Of a DNA stretch of 64,000 bases, positions 38,329 through 46,589 are shown piece by piece. Both the position numbers and the translations under genes were made by a program. Position 1 is the stretch's first letter, and each line of letters starts with the position of its first letter. The notes beneath the pieces are model-generated. The model did not search any database. It saw only the letters and a list, made by a program, of their open reading frames with translations, and was not told the origin of the DNA. Source of the stretch: Bacteroides sp. (lineage in GTDB: Bacteria > Bacteroidota > Bacteroidia > Bacteroidales > Bacteroidaceae); the NCBI RefSeq assembly GCF_028690125.1, contig NZ_JAQVBV010000016.1:47182-111181 (forward strand), in the 5' to 3' direction.

Positions 38329-41300
38329 CTATAATTTTGATGTATTCTTTTTCACTTCTGCCATATCCTTCTGCATCTGTTGAATAGGCTTGATTATCGC
38401 TCCTGTATTCTCTGAAATCTGAACCAGCTCAAGATAAGAATTGGCTATCAGGTCTCTTGTGTCGTCAGCGATGTTTTTTGTTTCAGTATTTATAGAAAGG
38501 ATGGCATCCGCTTTCATCGTGAGAAGATTTAAAGACTGAGTTTGAGCAATGGACTGATTCTTGATTTCTTCACCTGCTATTTGCAGAGCGGTAAACCGTC
38601 CGTTCAGTTCCTCACCCGTATCTTGTGACATGGTTTCAAATCCTTTATATGTGGAAGATTGGGAAGTGGATTCTTGAGAAACCTTGTCATACCCTGTTGC
38701 AGCAGCAAGCTCATCACGAAGTTTCATAGCTTCTTCCACATATTGCATATACTCGGAATTGAGCGCATTTCTTTCATCTTCTGACAAAGAACCATCCTTC
38801 ATATTTTCCGAAAATTTTTCGTACCATTTCTTTAGTTTATCTTGGTAGAGTCCGCCTATCTGATTAGACAGCATAGCACGCATAAACATTTCAGATATAT
38901 CTTCCGCAGCATCTTTAGATGATGCTTTCATATCCATGAGTGTATCAATAAAATTGTTAAACAAACTGTCGAATGTTGTCTGTGTCAATTGCTCACTAAC
39001 TTGCTCCTGAATATCCTCAATCCTTTCCTCACCTTCAATGATCTTGTTCAGATACTCTTGTACATCACCATCCAATTTAGCCCAGAATGTGGGAGCGTCT
39101 TGCTTTAGCTTCTCTAATTGTTTGGCTGTTAAATCAAACAAACCTGTCATTCTACCACCGACATCATTCGGATTCATACCTATTGAATCCGCAAATGAAT
39201 TCCATTGGCTCCATCCCTCATTGCTCATACCTTTTCGTATGCGGACACCTATTGAATGAGAACCGGCACTTGCACCAGAGTTCAAGCGTTCACGTCCAAG
39301 AGTACGGTAGCTCTCAATACTTTTATTCAATAAATCTTCAGCTTCCTTTCCTACTTTTTCAGCTTCAGGACCATATGACATATCAATATATTCTTTCTTT
39401 TTGTCAATCAGTTCATCCCAGACAGAGTTAAGAACATCGTATTGATTTTTCATCTCGTTGTAATGGGAATAGTCCGCTCCAAACAAACCATCGAGAGCAT
39501 CAACAACGGAAGAAATGCCTGATACTGCACTCATAGCGCCTCCTACAATATCACCAGACATGATTTGACCAACCCCGGTAGCGGTTTTCCCTAATCCACC
39601 GACAGCATCAGATATTCCGGCTATTTTATTCCCCAGGTCGTCAGAACCAAAAACATTTCCCAAGTCTTTACCAAATTGAGAGACGAAAGGGGAAAATTCT
39701 GCTATTGCTCTCCCTATTTCTGCAATACCCTGAACTATATTATCCTTGCCGCCAAGTTTTAACTTATCAACAGCAGCTTTAATCTGAGTTTCAAAAAGTT
39801 TAAAAGGACTTTTACTACCTAAATCTCCTTTCAGTCTATTAATGGCATTTCTAAGAGCTTCAACCTGTTCGGTAGATAGTTTTAAGTTTTGAAGGGTATT
39901 ATCACTTATTCCAAGGTCAATAATATCTTTCTTTGAGACTGTCTTACCGCCAATTTGAGCATTACCTTGTTTGTCTTTCACGGAGCCAAGATATTGCATG
40001 AGTAATTCGGCTTTTTCAATAACCTTCTGAATCTCATTTGTACTCTTTTGGGAAGCATCAGCAAAGAGTTGCCCCATGAGAGTGGCACTATTCTTAATTG
40101 AGTTGTCTAGTTCATCAATGGCATTCTGTTTATTTTTCTCTAACGTAGCAGCATCTCCAGCAGTCTGAGCCTCTCTAATCTCTTTGTCATACTTCTCAAT
40201 GATAGCTTTCCGCTTCTGTTGATAACTACCGAACTTGATAAGGTATTCATTCCAAGCATCTTCCTGCTCACGAATCTTGTCATTCAATTGCCTCTTTGAA
40301 GTATTACCAATAATCCCATCAAAGATCGATGTATCGACTTTAACAGTGGATGAATCAAAGGTATTTTTGTTGTACCCTTTGATGTTCTTGGCATTCAGTT
40401 CTTCTTGAGCGTCAAACTTCTCTTTTTCTCCTTGAATAAACGCACGGATGTAGTCTTCCTTCTGGCGTTCTAAGGCTTGAATTTCCTTATTATTGTCAAG
40501 ATTGCGTTGCCTCTGCTTTTTATCGAAGCCGTCAGCCCTCGCGTCTATTCCAGCCTGAGTAGCTTGATTTTCCAAGTCTTCCTGTTGGCGTTGGCGATCA
40601 ATTGCCTGTTTACGATCCATCTCTGCAATCTTTTCGTTTTGTTCGCGGATGGATTCTTTCTGCTTGCGGAGCTTTTCGGCAGCGGAGTCTTGCTTGGTAA
40701 GCGAACTACCAGTGATACCACCTAAATCCTTATACACCTTTTCGGATGTTTCCGAGCGTTTCTTGGCGTCTTCGTATTGCTTAGAAGTGAATTTGGATTT
40801 ATCCTTTTCTATTTCAGACAAAGTCTTTTTCGCCTTTTCCCAATCTTTTTTGGCTTGTTCGTAATCCTGCTTATAGGTCGTTTTTTCGCTTGCAGTCTTA
40901 ATTCGATTTGCCTTTGATGATTTGGCGGTATCTATCAATGTCTTAATGTCTTTTGCGTCATAAATGGCTTCACCAGACAAAGTGCCTTTCACATCAATTG
41001 GGAGTTTCATTTTCACTTTCCCATTTGCCCCCATTCCTTTGATTCGCCTTTCTAACTCGATGATATAACGATCAAGCTCACTAATATCAATATTTTTCAG
41101 ATTGGCGATGAATTGTTCAGAGATACCCTTCCCATTCTCCTGAAGTATCACATCACGGTCGGCACGAAGTTCTTTCAATTTCTTTACATATCCATCAACA
41201 CCTTGTTGTCCAGATAATGATTTAAGTAGATTCTCATAATATTTAATTTCAGATTCTATGTCAGAAAATTCTTTCGCTCGTTTCTCTCCTGCTCGCTTCT

Positions 41301-42987
41301 CATCTTCTTCGGCTATTTGCTGTTTCAGTTTGAGAATATCGGCTAACTTAATGGTTTCGATATCATACTGAGCAAATATTTTAGAGTATTCCTTACGAAG
41401 TTCAGCGAGGCTCTGCCCACGCTGTAAATCAGCCAAAGCAATATCACGGGAACTATTTATAAGATCATCAATCTTTTGCTTATGTTCTTGTTCTCGTTTA
41501 ACTGCTTCTTCTTGCCTTTCATTAAATCTTTTTTGGGCTTTTTCCGCCTCCGATGTATTATCTGCCAGCGTCCACATAGCAATACCAAGAGATACGACAG
41601 CCATACCAACAGCCACATAAGGATTCATTGCAAGAACCTTGTTATATGCAGCTTGGGCAATGGTAGCAGCTTTAGTTGCAGTAATCTTTGCCCATATAGA
41701 TTTCACAGAACCATGCTCAACAATCGTATTTATCAGTAACCCAGCTCGATAAACACCGTAAATTTCGATAAGAGTCAATACACTCTTACCTATAATGCCA
41801 TAGTTCTTGACGATAGTATCAGCAGTAGATATACTTCCAGAAATCAAATCCTGATTAGCAAGTCCAATCTCAGCCAAAGCAGTGGTTATAGTATCCTCAA
41901 AGTTAGACATTTGCCCCTCAATTGTTTTTGCAATTGCTTCCGTTGAACCTTCAACGCCTTTCATTGAGCCAAACTGTTCAACTGCCTTCATAACCGATTC
42001 AACCGTTCGGTCACATTCTACGGTCATATCACGGAACGAAAGTTTTATTTTGTTTCCTTCTGTTTGAACACGGACACCAAATTCTTTCCAGCGTTCTGAA
42101 TTATTTACATCAAGTATTGCTTCTGTCAGTTGGTCGAATGGCTTTGCTACGGTATTGGTAAAGTCTCCCAATTTCTTCATGGCATCCATTGAAGGAGTTA
42201 CCCCACGATTGACGAACTTTATAAAATCATCAGTGAGTTCATTGAGCTGAAAATTTGTTTTTGCAGCAAAGCTATTTATATCAGAGAGGTATGCCTTTGC
42301 CTTATCAGAACTACCGTTCAGAGCATTCGTTAAGACTGATTCATATTTCTGAAACATTCCGGCAGTAGATACAACATTTGAAGCTACTTGCTTCAACAGA
42401 GCAACGCCTCCCATAGTAGCAAGAACTTTCTTAAAAGAAGTTCCAATACCTTCATTTACGGTTACTATTCCCTTTGATTCATCTTTATACAATGCGTATT
42501 CATCTTTCAAAGCCTTAGTTGATAATTTTGCGAGAGACTGCTCAGACCGCAATTCGCCCAGAGCGTATTTTTGTTCTTTTAAAGCCGATTTTGCACGATT
42601 CAATTCATCAGACAAAGATTGTCTTTTAGGATCATATTTTCCTAACTTCTTATATTGTTCTGCCAGCACCGAAACGTCATTTTGCGTTTCACGTATTATC
42701 TTATTTTGTTTGATAATTTCTTCGGATAAGGAATTTACGGCTTTCTCGCCATCATAAATACCTTTTTTAAGATCGTTTTCAAATACGACTGCGGCTTTTG
42801 CTGCCTCAGTAACCAAACCACTCAGTTTTTGTTTTGCTGCTGCTAATTGTTTTTCTAACTCTGCCACTGCCTCAGGGTGGAGATTTTTATTCATTGATAA
42901 AAGTTGTTTCTCAAACCGAGCAACTTCTTCTCTGGTTTTTACAACAATCTGCCAATCGCTTTCTATTCTGAAGTAAAGTCTCGCCAT
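38329..42987 (-). CDS. Tail tape measure protein (1552 aa)
   Basis: Long, helical protein with extended coiled coil at 1-170, a TMP core at about 180-400 ('MFQKYESVLTNALNGSSDKAKAYL'), hydrophobic helices near 400-480, a highly charged K/E/Q-rich coiled coil at 700-950 and a second hydrophobic Gly/Ala-rich stretch near 1130-1190 ('GLGKTATGVGQIMSGDIVGGAMSAVSG'). Sets tail length and is ejected with the DNA. Its length would predict a tail of roughly 230 nm by the usual 0.15 nm per residue rule (inference). Confidence 0.95.
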   Translation of the reverse strand: MARLYFRIESDWQIVVKTREEVARFEKQLLSMNKNLHPEAVAELEKQLAAAKQKLSGLVTEAAKAAVVFENDLKKGIYDGEKAVNSLSEEIIKQNKIIRETQNDVSVLAEQYKKLGKYDPKRQSLSDELNRAKSALKEQKYALGELRSEQSLAKLSTKALKDEYALYKDESKGIVTVNEGIGTSFKKVLATMGGVALLKQVASNVVSTAGMFQKYESVLTNALNGSSDKAKAYLSDINSFAAKTNFQLNELTDDFIKFVNRGVTPSMDAMKKLGDFTNTVAKPFDQLTEAILDVNNSERWKEFGVRVQTEGNKIKLSFRDMTVECDRTVESVMKAVEQFGSMKGVEGSTEAIAKTIEGQMSNFEDTITTALAEIGLANQDLISGSISTADTIVKNYGIIGKSVLTLIEIYGVYRAGLLINTIVEHGSVKSIWAKITATKAATIAQAAYNKVLAMNPYVAVGMAVVSLGIAMWTLADNTSEAEKAQKRFNERQEEAVKREQEHKQKIDDLINSSRDIALADLQRGQSLAELRKEYSKIFAQYDIETIKLADILKLKQQIAEEDEKRAGEKRAKEFSDIESEIKYYENLLKSLSGQQGVDGYVKKLKELRADRDVILQENGKGISEQFIANLKNIDISELDRYIIELERRIKGMGANGKVKMKLPIDVKGTLSGEAIYDAKDIKTLIDTAKSSKANRIKTASEKTTYKQDYEQAKKDWEKAKKTLSEIEKDKSKFTSKQYEDAKKRSETSEKVYKDLGGITGSSLTKQDSAAEKLRKQKESIREQNEKIAEMDRKQAIDRQRQQEDLENQATQAGIDARADGFDKKQRQRNLDNNKEIQALERQKEDYIRAFIQGEKEKFDAQEELNAKNIKGYNKNTFDSSTVKVDTSIFDGIIGNTSKRQLNDKIREQEDAWNEYLIKFGSYQQKRKAIIEKYDKEIREAQTAGDAATLEKNKQNAIDELDNSIKNSATLMGQLFADASQKSTNEIQKVIEKAELLMQYLGSVKDKQGNAQIGGKTVSKKDIIDLGISDNTLQNLKLSTEQVEALRNAINRLKGDLGSKSPFKLFETQIKAAVDKLKLGGKDNIVQGIAEIGRAIAEFSPFVSQFGKDLGNVFGSDDLGNKIAGISDAVGGLGKTATGVGQIMSGDIVGGAMSAVSGISSVVDALDGLFGADYSHYNEMKNQYDVLNSVWDELIDKKKEYIDMSYGPEAEKVGKEAEDLLNKSIESYRTLGRERLNSGASAGSHSIGVRIRKGMSNEGWSQWNSFADSIGMNPNDVGGRMTGLFDLTAKQLEKLKQDAPTFWAKLDGDVQEYLNKIIEGEERIEDIQEQVSEQLTQTTFDSLFNNFIDTLMDMKASSKDAAEDISEMFMRAMLSNQIGGLYQDKLKKWYEKFSENMKDGSLSEDERNALNSEYMQYVEEAMKLRDELAAATGYDKVSQESTSQSSTYKGFETMSQDTGEELNGRFTALQIAGEEIKNQSIAQTQSLNLLTMKADAILSINTETKNIADDTRDLIANSYLELVQISENTGAIIKPIQQMQKDMAEVKKNTSKL

Positions 42988-43148
42988 TTTTTCTATATAT
43001 TAAGTTATTTACTATCCAAATTTACGACACTGCCAAGTTTTTACCTGACTTTTTTCAGCCAAATATGACATAACAGGCTGGTTGTCACGAAATAATTGTG
43101 AAGGTAGATATTGACTACTGATTTTGCTATTTCTGAGGTTACAGATAC

Positions 43149-43170
43149 ACGACAACAGAAGAATTGTCGT
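43149..43170 (-). promoter_or_regulatory. 22-bp phage inverted repeat, copy 2
   Basis: Minus strand ACGACAA-N8-TTGTCGT, flanked CTT and GTAT. Lies between the divergent tape-measure gene and the lipoprotein promoter, 8 bp upstream of the latter's -33 box. Confidence 0.75.
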
Positions 43171-43177
43171 AAGAAAG

Positions 43178-43208
43178 TTTGAAGGGTTAGGATTTCTTGG
43201 TAGTTTTG
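43178..43208 (+). promoter_or_regulatory. Strong Bacteroidota-type promoter of the lipoprotein gene
   Basis: TTTG (43178-43181), 19-nt spacer, TAGTTTTG (43201-43208): full match to the -33/-7 consensus, 18 nt before the ATG at 43227. It would be active in the host without phage factors. Confidence 0.8.
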
Positions 43209-43226
43209 CAAAAAAGAAACAAAATT

Positions 43227-43634
43227 ATGAAGAAATTTATATTACTATGTTTAACAGTACTACTATTTTGTCAATGCTCTAAAGAGAAGAATATCCAATC
43301 TACTATAAGTGAAGTATATGGTAGCGAAGTACTTCCTAAGACAGAGGACGGGGCTTCCATATATGTGTTAAACTACACAAAAAAAGAAGATAAACAGGAT
43401 AAAGATATTATTAGATTGAAAGATAAAATAGATAATATAACCAACTCATTATCTCAAAATATTGGGAATGACGTATCTTCTAAGTCTGACGCAAATACGT
43501 CAGCAACGAGCAAAGACGACTGTCTAAGTGACTTTTACAAATGGGAAACTCCAACTATTCGGGTTGTACTAATATCCCGTAAATGCTTAGAAAATGTAAG
43601 AGATATTACAGTTATAGTAACAAATAAAGGGTGA
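43227..43634 (+). CDS. Prophage lipoprotein, opposite to the late operon (moron)
   Basis: 135 residues. Start at the ATG at 43227 gives a lipoprotein signal 'MKKFILLCLTVLLFCQC' with Cys17 as the lipid anchor, then a polar, partly helical body with two further cysteines near 100 and 120. The gene runs against the surrounding late genes, has its own host-type promoter and shares a terminator with the gene downstream, the classical layout of a gene expressed from the dormant prophage. Surface or periplasmic lipoproteins in this setting often block superinfection; that role is inferred from context only. Confidence 0.78.
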   Translation: MKKFILLCLTVLLFCQCSKEKNIQSTISEVYGSEVLPKTEDGASIYVLNYTKKEDKQDKDIIRLKDKIDNITNSLSQNIGNDVSSKSDANTSATSKDDCLSDFYKWETPTIRVVLISRKCLENVRDITVIVTNKG

Positions 43635-43649
43635 GAAATCACCCTTTTA
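43626..43649. terminator. Bidirectional terminator whose arms carry both stop codons
   Basis: AAAGGGTGA-GAAA-TCACCCTTT followed by T on both sides. The left arm contains the TGA of the lipoprotein gene (plus), the right arm the TGA of the convergent gene (minus). Confidence 0.8.
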
Positions 43650-44106
43650 CGCTTAACAACATCTGCTTCAACATTGAGCATCGTGCACGCAAATCATTAT
43701 CTTTCGACTGTTGTTCAACTGGCACAGAAAGAACGTTATTCATTATCAAATCAGCTTGTTTAATAGCTACTTTGACTGTCTTTAGGAATTCATCATACCC
43801 ATACTTAACTTGTTCTTTAGATGGCAAGATAGTATAACCATCACCTCGAATATTCTTCAAATAAATACTTCTTTCTTCAAGTAGTTGCCAACGAAGAGTA
43901 TCTATAAGCGTCATATATGAGAATTGTTGCATCTGAATAGCCTTAACAAAGTCCTCTGTGCTTTCAAAGTCTTCATAGTGAAGTTTTTCAAGTGTAAACT
44001 TATGTTTTAACCAATCATGTGGTATCAAATAACCAGCTTCAAACCCGCTTTGAATTTCGTCTAACAATGAGCACCATGCTTCTGAATTAATTTCAATTTG
44101 TTTCAT
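43639..44106 (-). CDS. Phage hypothetical protein (155 aa)
   Basis: From the ATG at 44106 (MKQIEINSEAWC). A longer reading frame continues upstream through the tRNA-like and pentamer region, but that part is structured non-coding DNA, so the ATG is chosen. Helical protein with 'LLEERSIYLKNIRGDGYTILPSKEQVKYGYDEF'. Not recognised. Lies between tape measure and tail tube on the late strand. Confidence 0.7.
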   Translation of the reverse strand: MKQIEINSEAWCSLLDEIQSGFEAGYLIPHDWLKHKFTLEKLHYEDFESTEDFVKAIQMQQFSYMTLIDTLRWQLLEERSIYLKNIRGDGYTILPSKEQVKYGYDEFLKTVKVAIKQADLIMNNVLSVPVEQQSKDNDLRARCSMLKQMLLSVKG

Positions 44107-44129
44107 AATCAATATATTAAAAATAATTG

Positions 44130-44169
44130 TAGCGGTGGCGGACTCGAACCGCCATTCTGCCAAACCGCT
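44130..44169 (-). ncRNA. tRNA-like minihelix (acceptor stem plus T-arm only)
   Basis: On the minus strand: 6-bp acceptor-type stem AGCGGT (44169-44164) / ACCGCT (44136-44131), a 10-nt linker, and a perfect T-arm GGCGG-TTCGAGT-CCGCC. The TTCGAGT loop matches the tRNA T-loop consensus. There is no D-arm or anticodon arm between acceptor and T-stem. Forms the 3' end of the region carrying the pentamer tract. Could be a processed RNA end, a tRNA relic or an old attachment core. Confidence 0.6.
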
Positions 44170-44190
44170 TTTAAAACCACTCTTACAGAG

Positions 44191-44463
44191 CCATACCTGA
44201 CCTGACCAAACATCACCCCGCCCGACAACACCCGTCCACGCCACACCTCTGACCGAACCAGACCTTACCATACCTTACCCCACATCACCGCAGCTCTCCG
44301 CATAATACCTTACCTCTGACCATACCTTAACTTACCAAATCATACTACACCTCACACAACCGCAACTCAAACCACCAGACTTTACCTCTGAGCCTACCTT
44401 ACCCCATCACACTTTAGCCGACCGGAACTGACCTTACTCCATCATACCGTACCGCACCTCTGA
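44191..44463 (-). repeat. Pentamer-periodic tract (49 pentamers, 4 heptamers)
   Basis: Read on the plus strand every 5 nt gives CCNNA: by hand count A is last in 45 of 49, C first in 38 and second in 39, positions 3 and 4 free. Four identical heptamers CCTCTGA (starting at 44246, 44313, 44385, 44457) divide it into blocks of 67, 72 and 72 nt plus a first block of 62 nt. In transcript sense the unit is UNNGG with UCAGAGG spacers. It begins directly after a late gene and ends at the minihelix. Non-coding, since a period of 5 cannot carry a conserved frame. Confidence 0.85.
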
Positions 44464-44469
44464 CCTCAA

Positions 44470-45039
44470 TCAAATTTCTGTAGCAATGAACCGCCCGAAC
44501 TTCGGACGATAATCACAAACACCAACGAAACGACCTGCATACGCTACAATTTCCTGCAATTCTGCTTCATCAAGCCTTGTTTCATCATACCATATTTCAA
44601 CTTCACAATACCATTCGTTGAAAATAGGACGGCAACGCAAAATTTTAGCAGACTGGACTTTGACCGTTCTAAAGTCCTTGTAACTATCCATTTCAAACAG
44701 TTCATCGGGTGAGAGTTTCTCATGTTTAAAATGAAATATCGGATTATCGGGGATTCTCACTGCCTGTTTGAAAGCCGTACCCAACTTTTTACTTTTGGCA
44801 GCCGCCAAGAAAGTAGCCTCAAAACATTCGGCTTTAATAAAATAACCACTTTGTTCTGTATGGTAAAGACTGGCAGTCCATTCTAATTTAGCCATTTCGA
44901 GCAAATCATCTTCTGTTTTCTTTCGTTTCGCAGAAATGACCTTAATTTTTTTAGTGAACTCATTAAACGGATTTGCCGTTTTATCATCGTGCATCAATAA
45001 CGGGCAATTACCCTCAATTTTAAATCTTAATGTTTTCAT
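44470..45039 (-). CDS. Phage conserved hypothetical protein (189 aa)
   Basis: From the ATG at 45039 (MKTLRFKIEG). Contains 'GNCPLLMHDDKTANPFN', 'AKLEWTASLY', 'IKAECFEATFLAAAK' and 'DYRPKFGRF'. I recall this family from phage and integrated-element genomes as an unknown protein; the small glycine-aromatic end and strand-rich pattern are somewhat like RAMP folds, but no such claim can be supported here. Its stop codon abuts the pentamer tract, so the tract could be its 3' untranslated region. Confidence 0.75.
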   Translation of the reverse strand: MKTLRFKIEGNCPLLMHDDKTANPFNEFTKKIKVISAKRKKTEDDLLEMAKLEWTASLYHTEQSGYFIKAECFEATFLAAAKSKKLGTAFKQAVRIPDNPIFHFKHEKLSPDELFEMDSYKDFRTVKVQSAKILRCRPIFNEWYCEVEIWYDETRLDEAELQEIVAYAGRFVGVCDYRPKFGRFIATEI

Positions 45040-45080
45040 AATCAATTATTTTTTTATAATTTATAAAATAGTTCTTTGTA

Positions 45081-45116
45081 AAAGGCAGTCTTTTAGAGTC
45101 GTGCAAGACTGCCTTT
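45081..45116 (-). terminator. Terminator-like hairpin
   Basis: AAAGGCAGTCTT / AAGACTGCCTTT, 12-bp stem with a 12-nt loop; minus-strand transcript continues TTTTACA. Lies 35 nt upstream of the 189-aa gene and after the frameshifted ORF. Confidence 0.7.
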
Positions 45117-45127
45117 CTAATCGTGCA

Positions 45128-45294
45128 CTACTTCTTCAATGCTTCATCAATCAACCCCCGAAGTTCTTTCAGTTCTTCTTCGGTTAATCCGTAGACGTTG
45201 CCCAGTGCAGAGGGCTTTTCAATCTTTAAACCATACTTTACCCCCCCTGCTGTTTTTCTTTGGGTAAGATGGCGATAGCAAATCGTTTACTCAT
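45128..45294 (-). pseudogene. Small ORF interrupted by a one-base shift at a G7 tract
   Basis: Starting at ATG 45294 the frame reads MSKRFAIAILPKEKQQGG and stops right after a run of seven Gs (45241-45247). One extra G would continue it as VKYGLKIEKPSALGNVYGL... ending EALKK at 45128, a 55-residue protein with a convincing helical end. Either a frameshift mutation or assembly error, or a switch by slippage in the homopolymer. Function unknown. Confidence 0.6.
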
Positions 45295-45391
45295 TTCTTG
45301 TTACTTTTAGTTTTAATACTATGTTTCTAATCACTAATTTGGTAGCGCAGATTTGGTGGTGGTCGTATATTGAGGTTCATAGTCGCTTTGA
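45295..45391. other. Short non-coding gap
   Basis: AT-rich spacer between the frameshifted ORF and the 132-aa gene; no hairpin or promoter pair recognised. Confidence 0.3.
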
Positions 45392-45790
45392 TTAAGCGTG
45401 TTTCGCTATTATCTCGTCGAAAATGCCATCTTTCACATCACCCTTATAATCATTCATGAATGATTGAAACTCATTTATGAGTCCATGCTTTAGAATGAAT
45501 AAGAAAGCGGCATGCTTTAGCTTCTTTTCTTCTTCTAATTTCTTCTCTAAACTAAGTGACTTATATTCGCTGTAAAGTCCGGCAACCATATTATTATTAG
45601 CTATGGCAAGCAAATTCAATAGGTTGCCTTCTAATGAATCATCTTCATGATGGATATATCCCATAATATCACTTGAAAATGGTTCGTCAATACCACATTC
45701 TTTCAAGCATTTTGCTTTTACACTTGAATATCTTTCACTTTGTTGTTTTGCCTTTATGCTTAATAAGGCGTTAATTGCTTCTGTTTCCAT
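45392..45790 (-). CDS. Phage hypothetical protein (132 aa)
   Basis: From the ATG at 45790 (METEAINALL). Helical, charged, with 'SLEKKLEEEKKLKHAAFLFILKHGLINEFQSFM'. An upstream non-ATG extension would overlap the previous gene by 11 nt. Not recognised. Second gene of a small minus-strand operon driven by the promoter at 46146-46176. Confidence 0.65.
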   Translation of the reverse strand: METEAINALLSIKAKQQSERYSSVKAKCLKECGIDEPFSSDIMGYIHHEDDSLEGNLLNLLAIANNNMVAGLYSEYKSLSLEKKLEEEKKLKHAAFLFILKHGLINEFQSFMNDYKGDVKDGIFDEIIAKHA

Positions 45791-45821
45791 ATCGTTATAT
45801 TTTATGTATTTATACTCTATC

Positions 45822-46118
45822 TTAATCGCCACAATATTGTGAACCCATATACCCCTTGCTGTTTGAATTATAGCAGTCAGACCAAGTTAAGTTATCCGGT
45901 TGTGCAGGTTGGTTCTTTCTCTCATTGTGAGCTTGCCAGCTTGCTTCAATCATAGCTTGTAACTTAGCTTCTTTTTCAGCACGCACTTTCACTGCGTCTT
46001 TTTCCCAACGCCAAGCGGCTTGCAAACATTCGCCCCATGAGCGACCTTTTCTTTGATACTCATTCTTATAAAGTCTATGAGCGTCTTTCATAATTTGGGA
46101 TAAGTTGTAGCGGTTCAT
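45822..46118 (-). CDS. Phage conserved small protein (98 aa), MNRYNLSxIMKxAH type
   Basis: From ATG 46118. The start 'MNRYNLSQIMKDAHRLYK' with 'RSWGECLQAAWRWEK' is a form repeatedly seen in Bacteroides phages and conjugative elements; function unknown. Basic, helical, ending in a Tyr/Ser/Asn-rich tail. First gene after a divergent promoter shared with the XRE regulator. Confidence 0.75.
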   Translation of the reverse strand: MNRYNLSQIMKDAHRLYKNEYQRKGRSWGECLQAAWRWEKDAVKVRAEKEAKLQAMIEASWQAHNERKNQPAQPDNLTWSDCYNSNSKGYMGSQYCGD

Positions 46119-46145
46119 AATTGTTATTGCTTTATGATTATGATG

Positions 46146-46176
46146 CAAATATATTAGTTATATCTAATACAACAAT
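46146..46176 (-). promoter_or_regulatory. Minus-strand promoter with an overlapping palindrome
   Basis: ATTG (46176-46173), 19-nt spacer, TATATTTG (46153-46146). The palindrome ATTAG-N6-CTAAT at about 46153-46168 lies between the two boxes, where a bound protein would block transcription. Likely target of the XRE protein encoded next door. Confidence 0.68.
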
Positions 46177-46249
46177 GGTATTTATTAGATTTAACTTATA
46201 TTTAACACAAAAGTAATATTAGACAAATCTACTATATCATTTAATATAA

Positions 46250-46298
46250 TTGATTATAACTAATATTATTGGCGATTAGAAAAGAAACACTATCTTTG
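46250..46298 (+). promoter_or_regulatory. Plus-strand promoter of the defence-like cassette with operator
   Basis: ATTG (46268-46271), 19-nt spacer, TATCTTTG (46291-46298), about 27 nt before the ATG at 46325. Just upstream (46250-46265) is TTGATTATAACTAATA, an inverted version of the site at 46153-46168. The pair suggests control of both directions by one repressor. Confidence 0.68.
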
Positions 46299-46324
46299 CG
46301 ATATAATTTAAAACTTATACCTAT

Positions 46325-46585
46325 ATGAATATAAAAGAACAGATTCAAAACAAAGGCTTTACTATTAGTCAAGTGGCTGCATTAATGACAAACAAGAACG
46401 GAGAAAAGGGGATAACGCAATCTTCTCTTTCTCAAATTATTAACGGAAATCCGACTTTGGATAAACTACAAGAAATTGCATCTATAATTGGGATATCAGT
46501 TTCGGAGCTTGTCAGTGAAGGTGAGGACGAAAAGAATACAATTACCTGCCCCAAGTGTGGTACTAAATTTAAGATGGAGGAGTAA
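46325..46585 (+). CDS. XRE-family regulator with C-terminal zinc-knuckle-like end
   Basis: 86 residues. Helix-turn-helix at about 12-65 ('FTISQVAALM', 'ITQSSLSQIINGNPTLDKLQEIASIIGISVSELV'), then a short linker and 'ITCPKCGTKFKMEE' with a single CxxC. Runs against the late operon. Its stop is 5 nt before the AbiJ-like gene, so it probably regulates that gene and the divergent operon through the nearby palindromes. Confidence 0.85.
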   Translation: MNIKEQIQNKGFTISQVAALMTNKNGEKGITQSSLSQIINGNPTLDKLQEIASIIGISVSELVSEGEDEKNTITCPKCGTKFKMEE

Positions 46586-46589
46586 GGGT

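Noticed and set aside
44107..44271. N-terminal extension of the 155-aa gene into the tRNA-like and pentamer region
   Set aside because: The sequence there is explained by non-coding structure with a 5-nt period and the extension would need a non-ATG start; the ATG at 44106 is adequate.
44191..44463. CRISPR array or simple microsatellite
   Set aside because: There are no constant repeats with unique spacers; the only identical element is the 7-nt CCTCTGA, and the pentamers are degenerate, so neither description fits.
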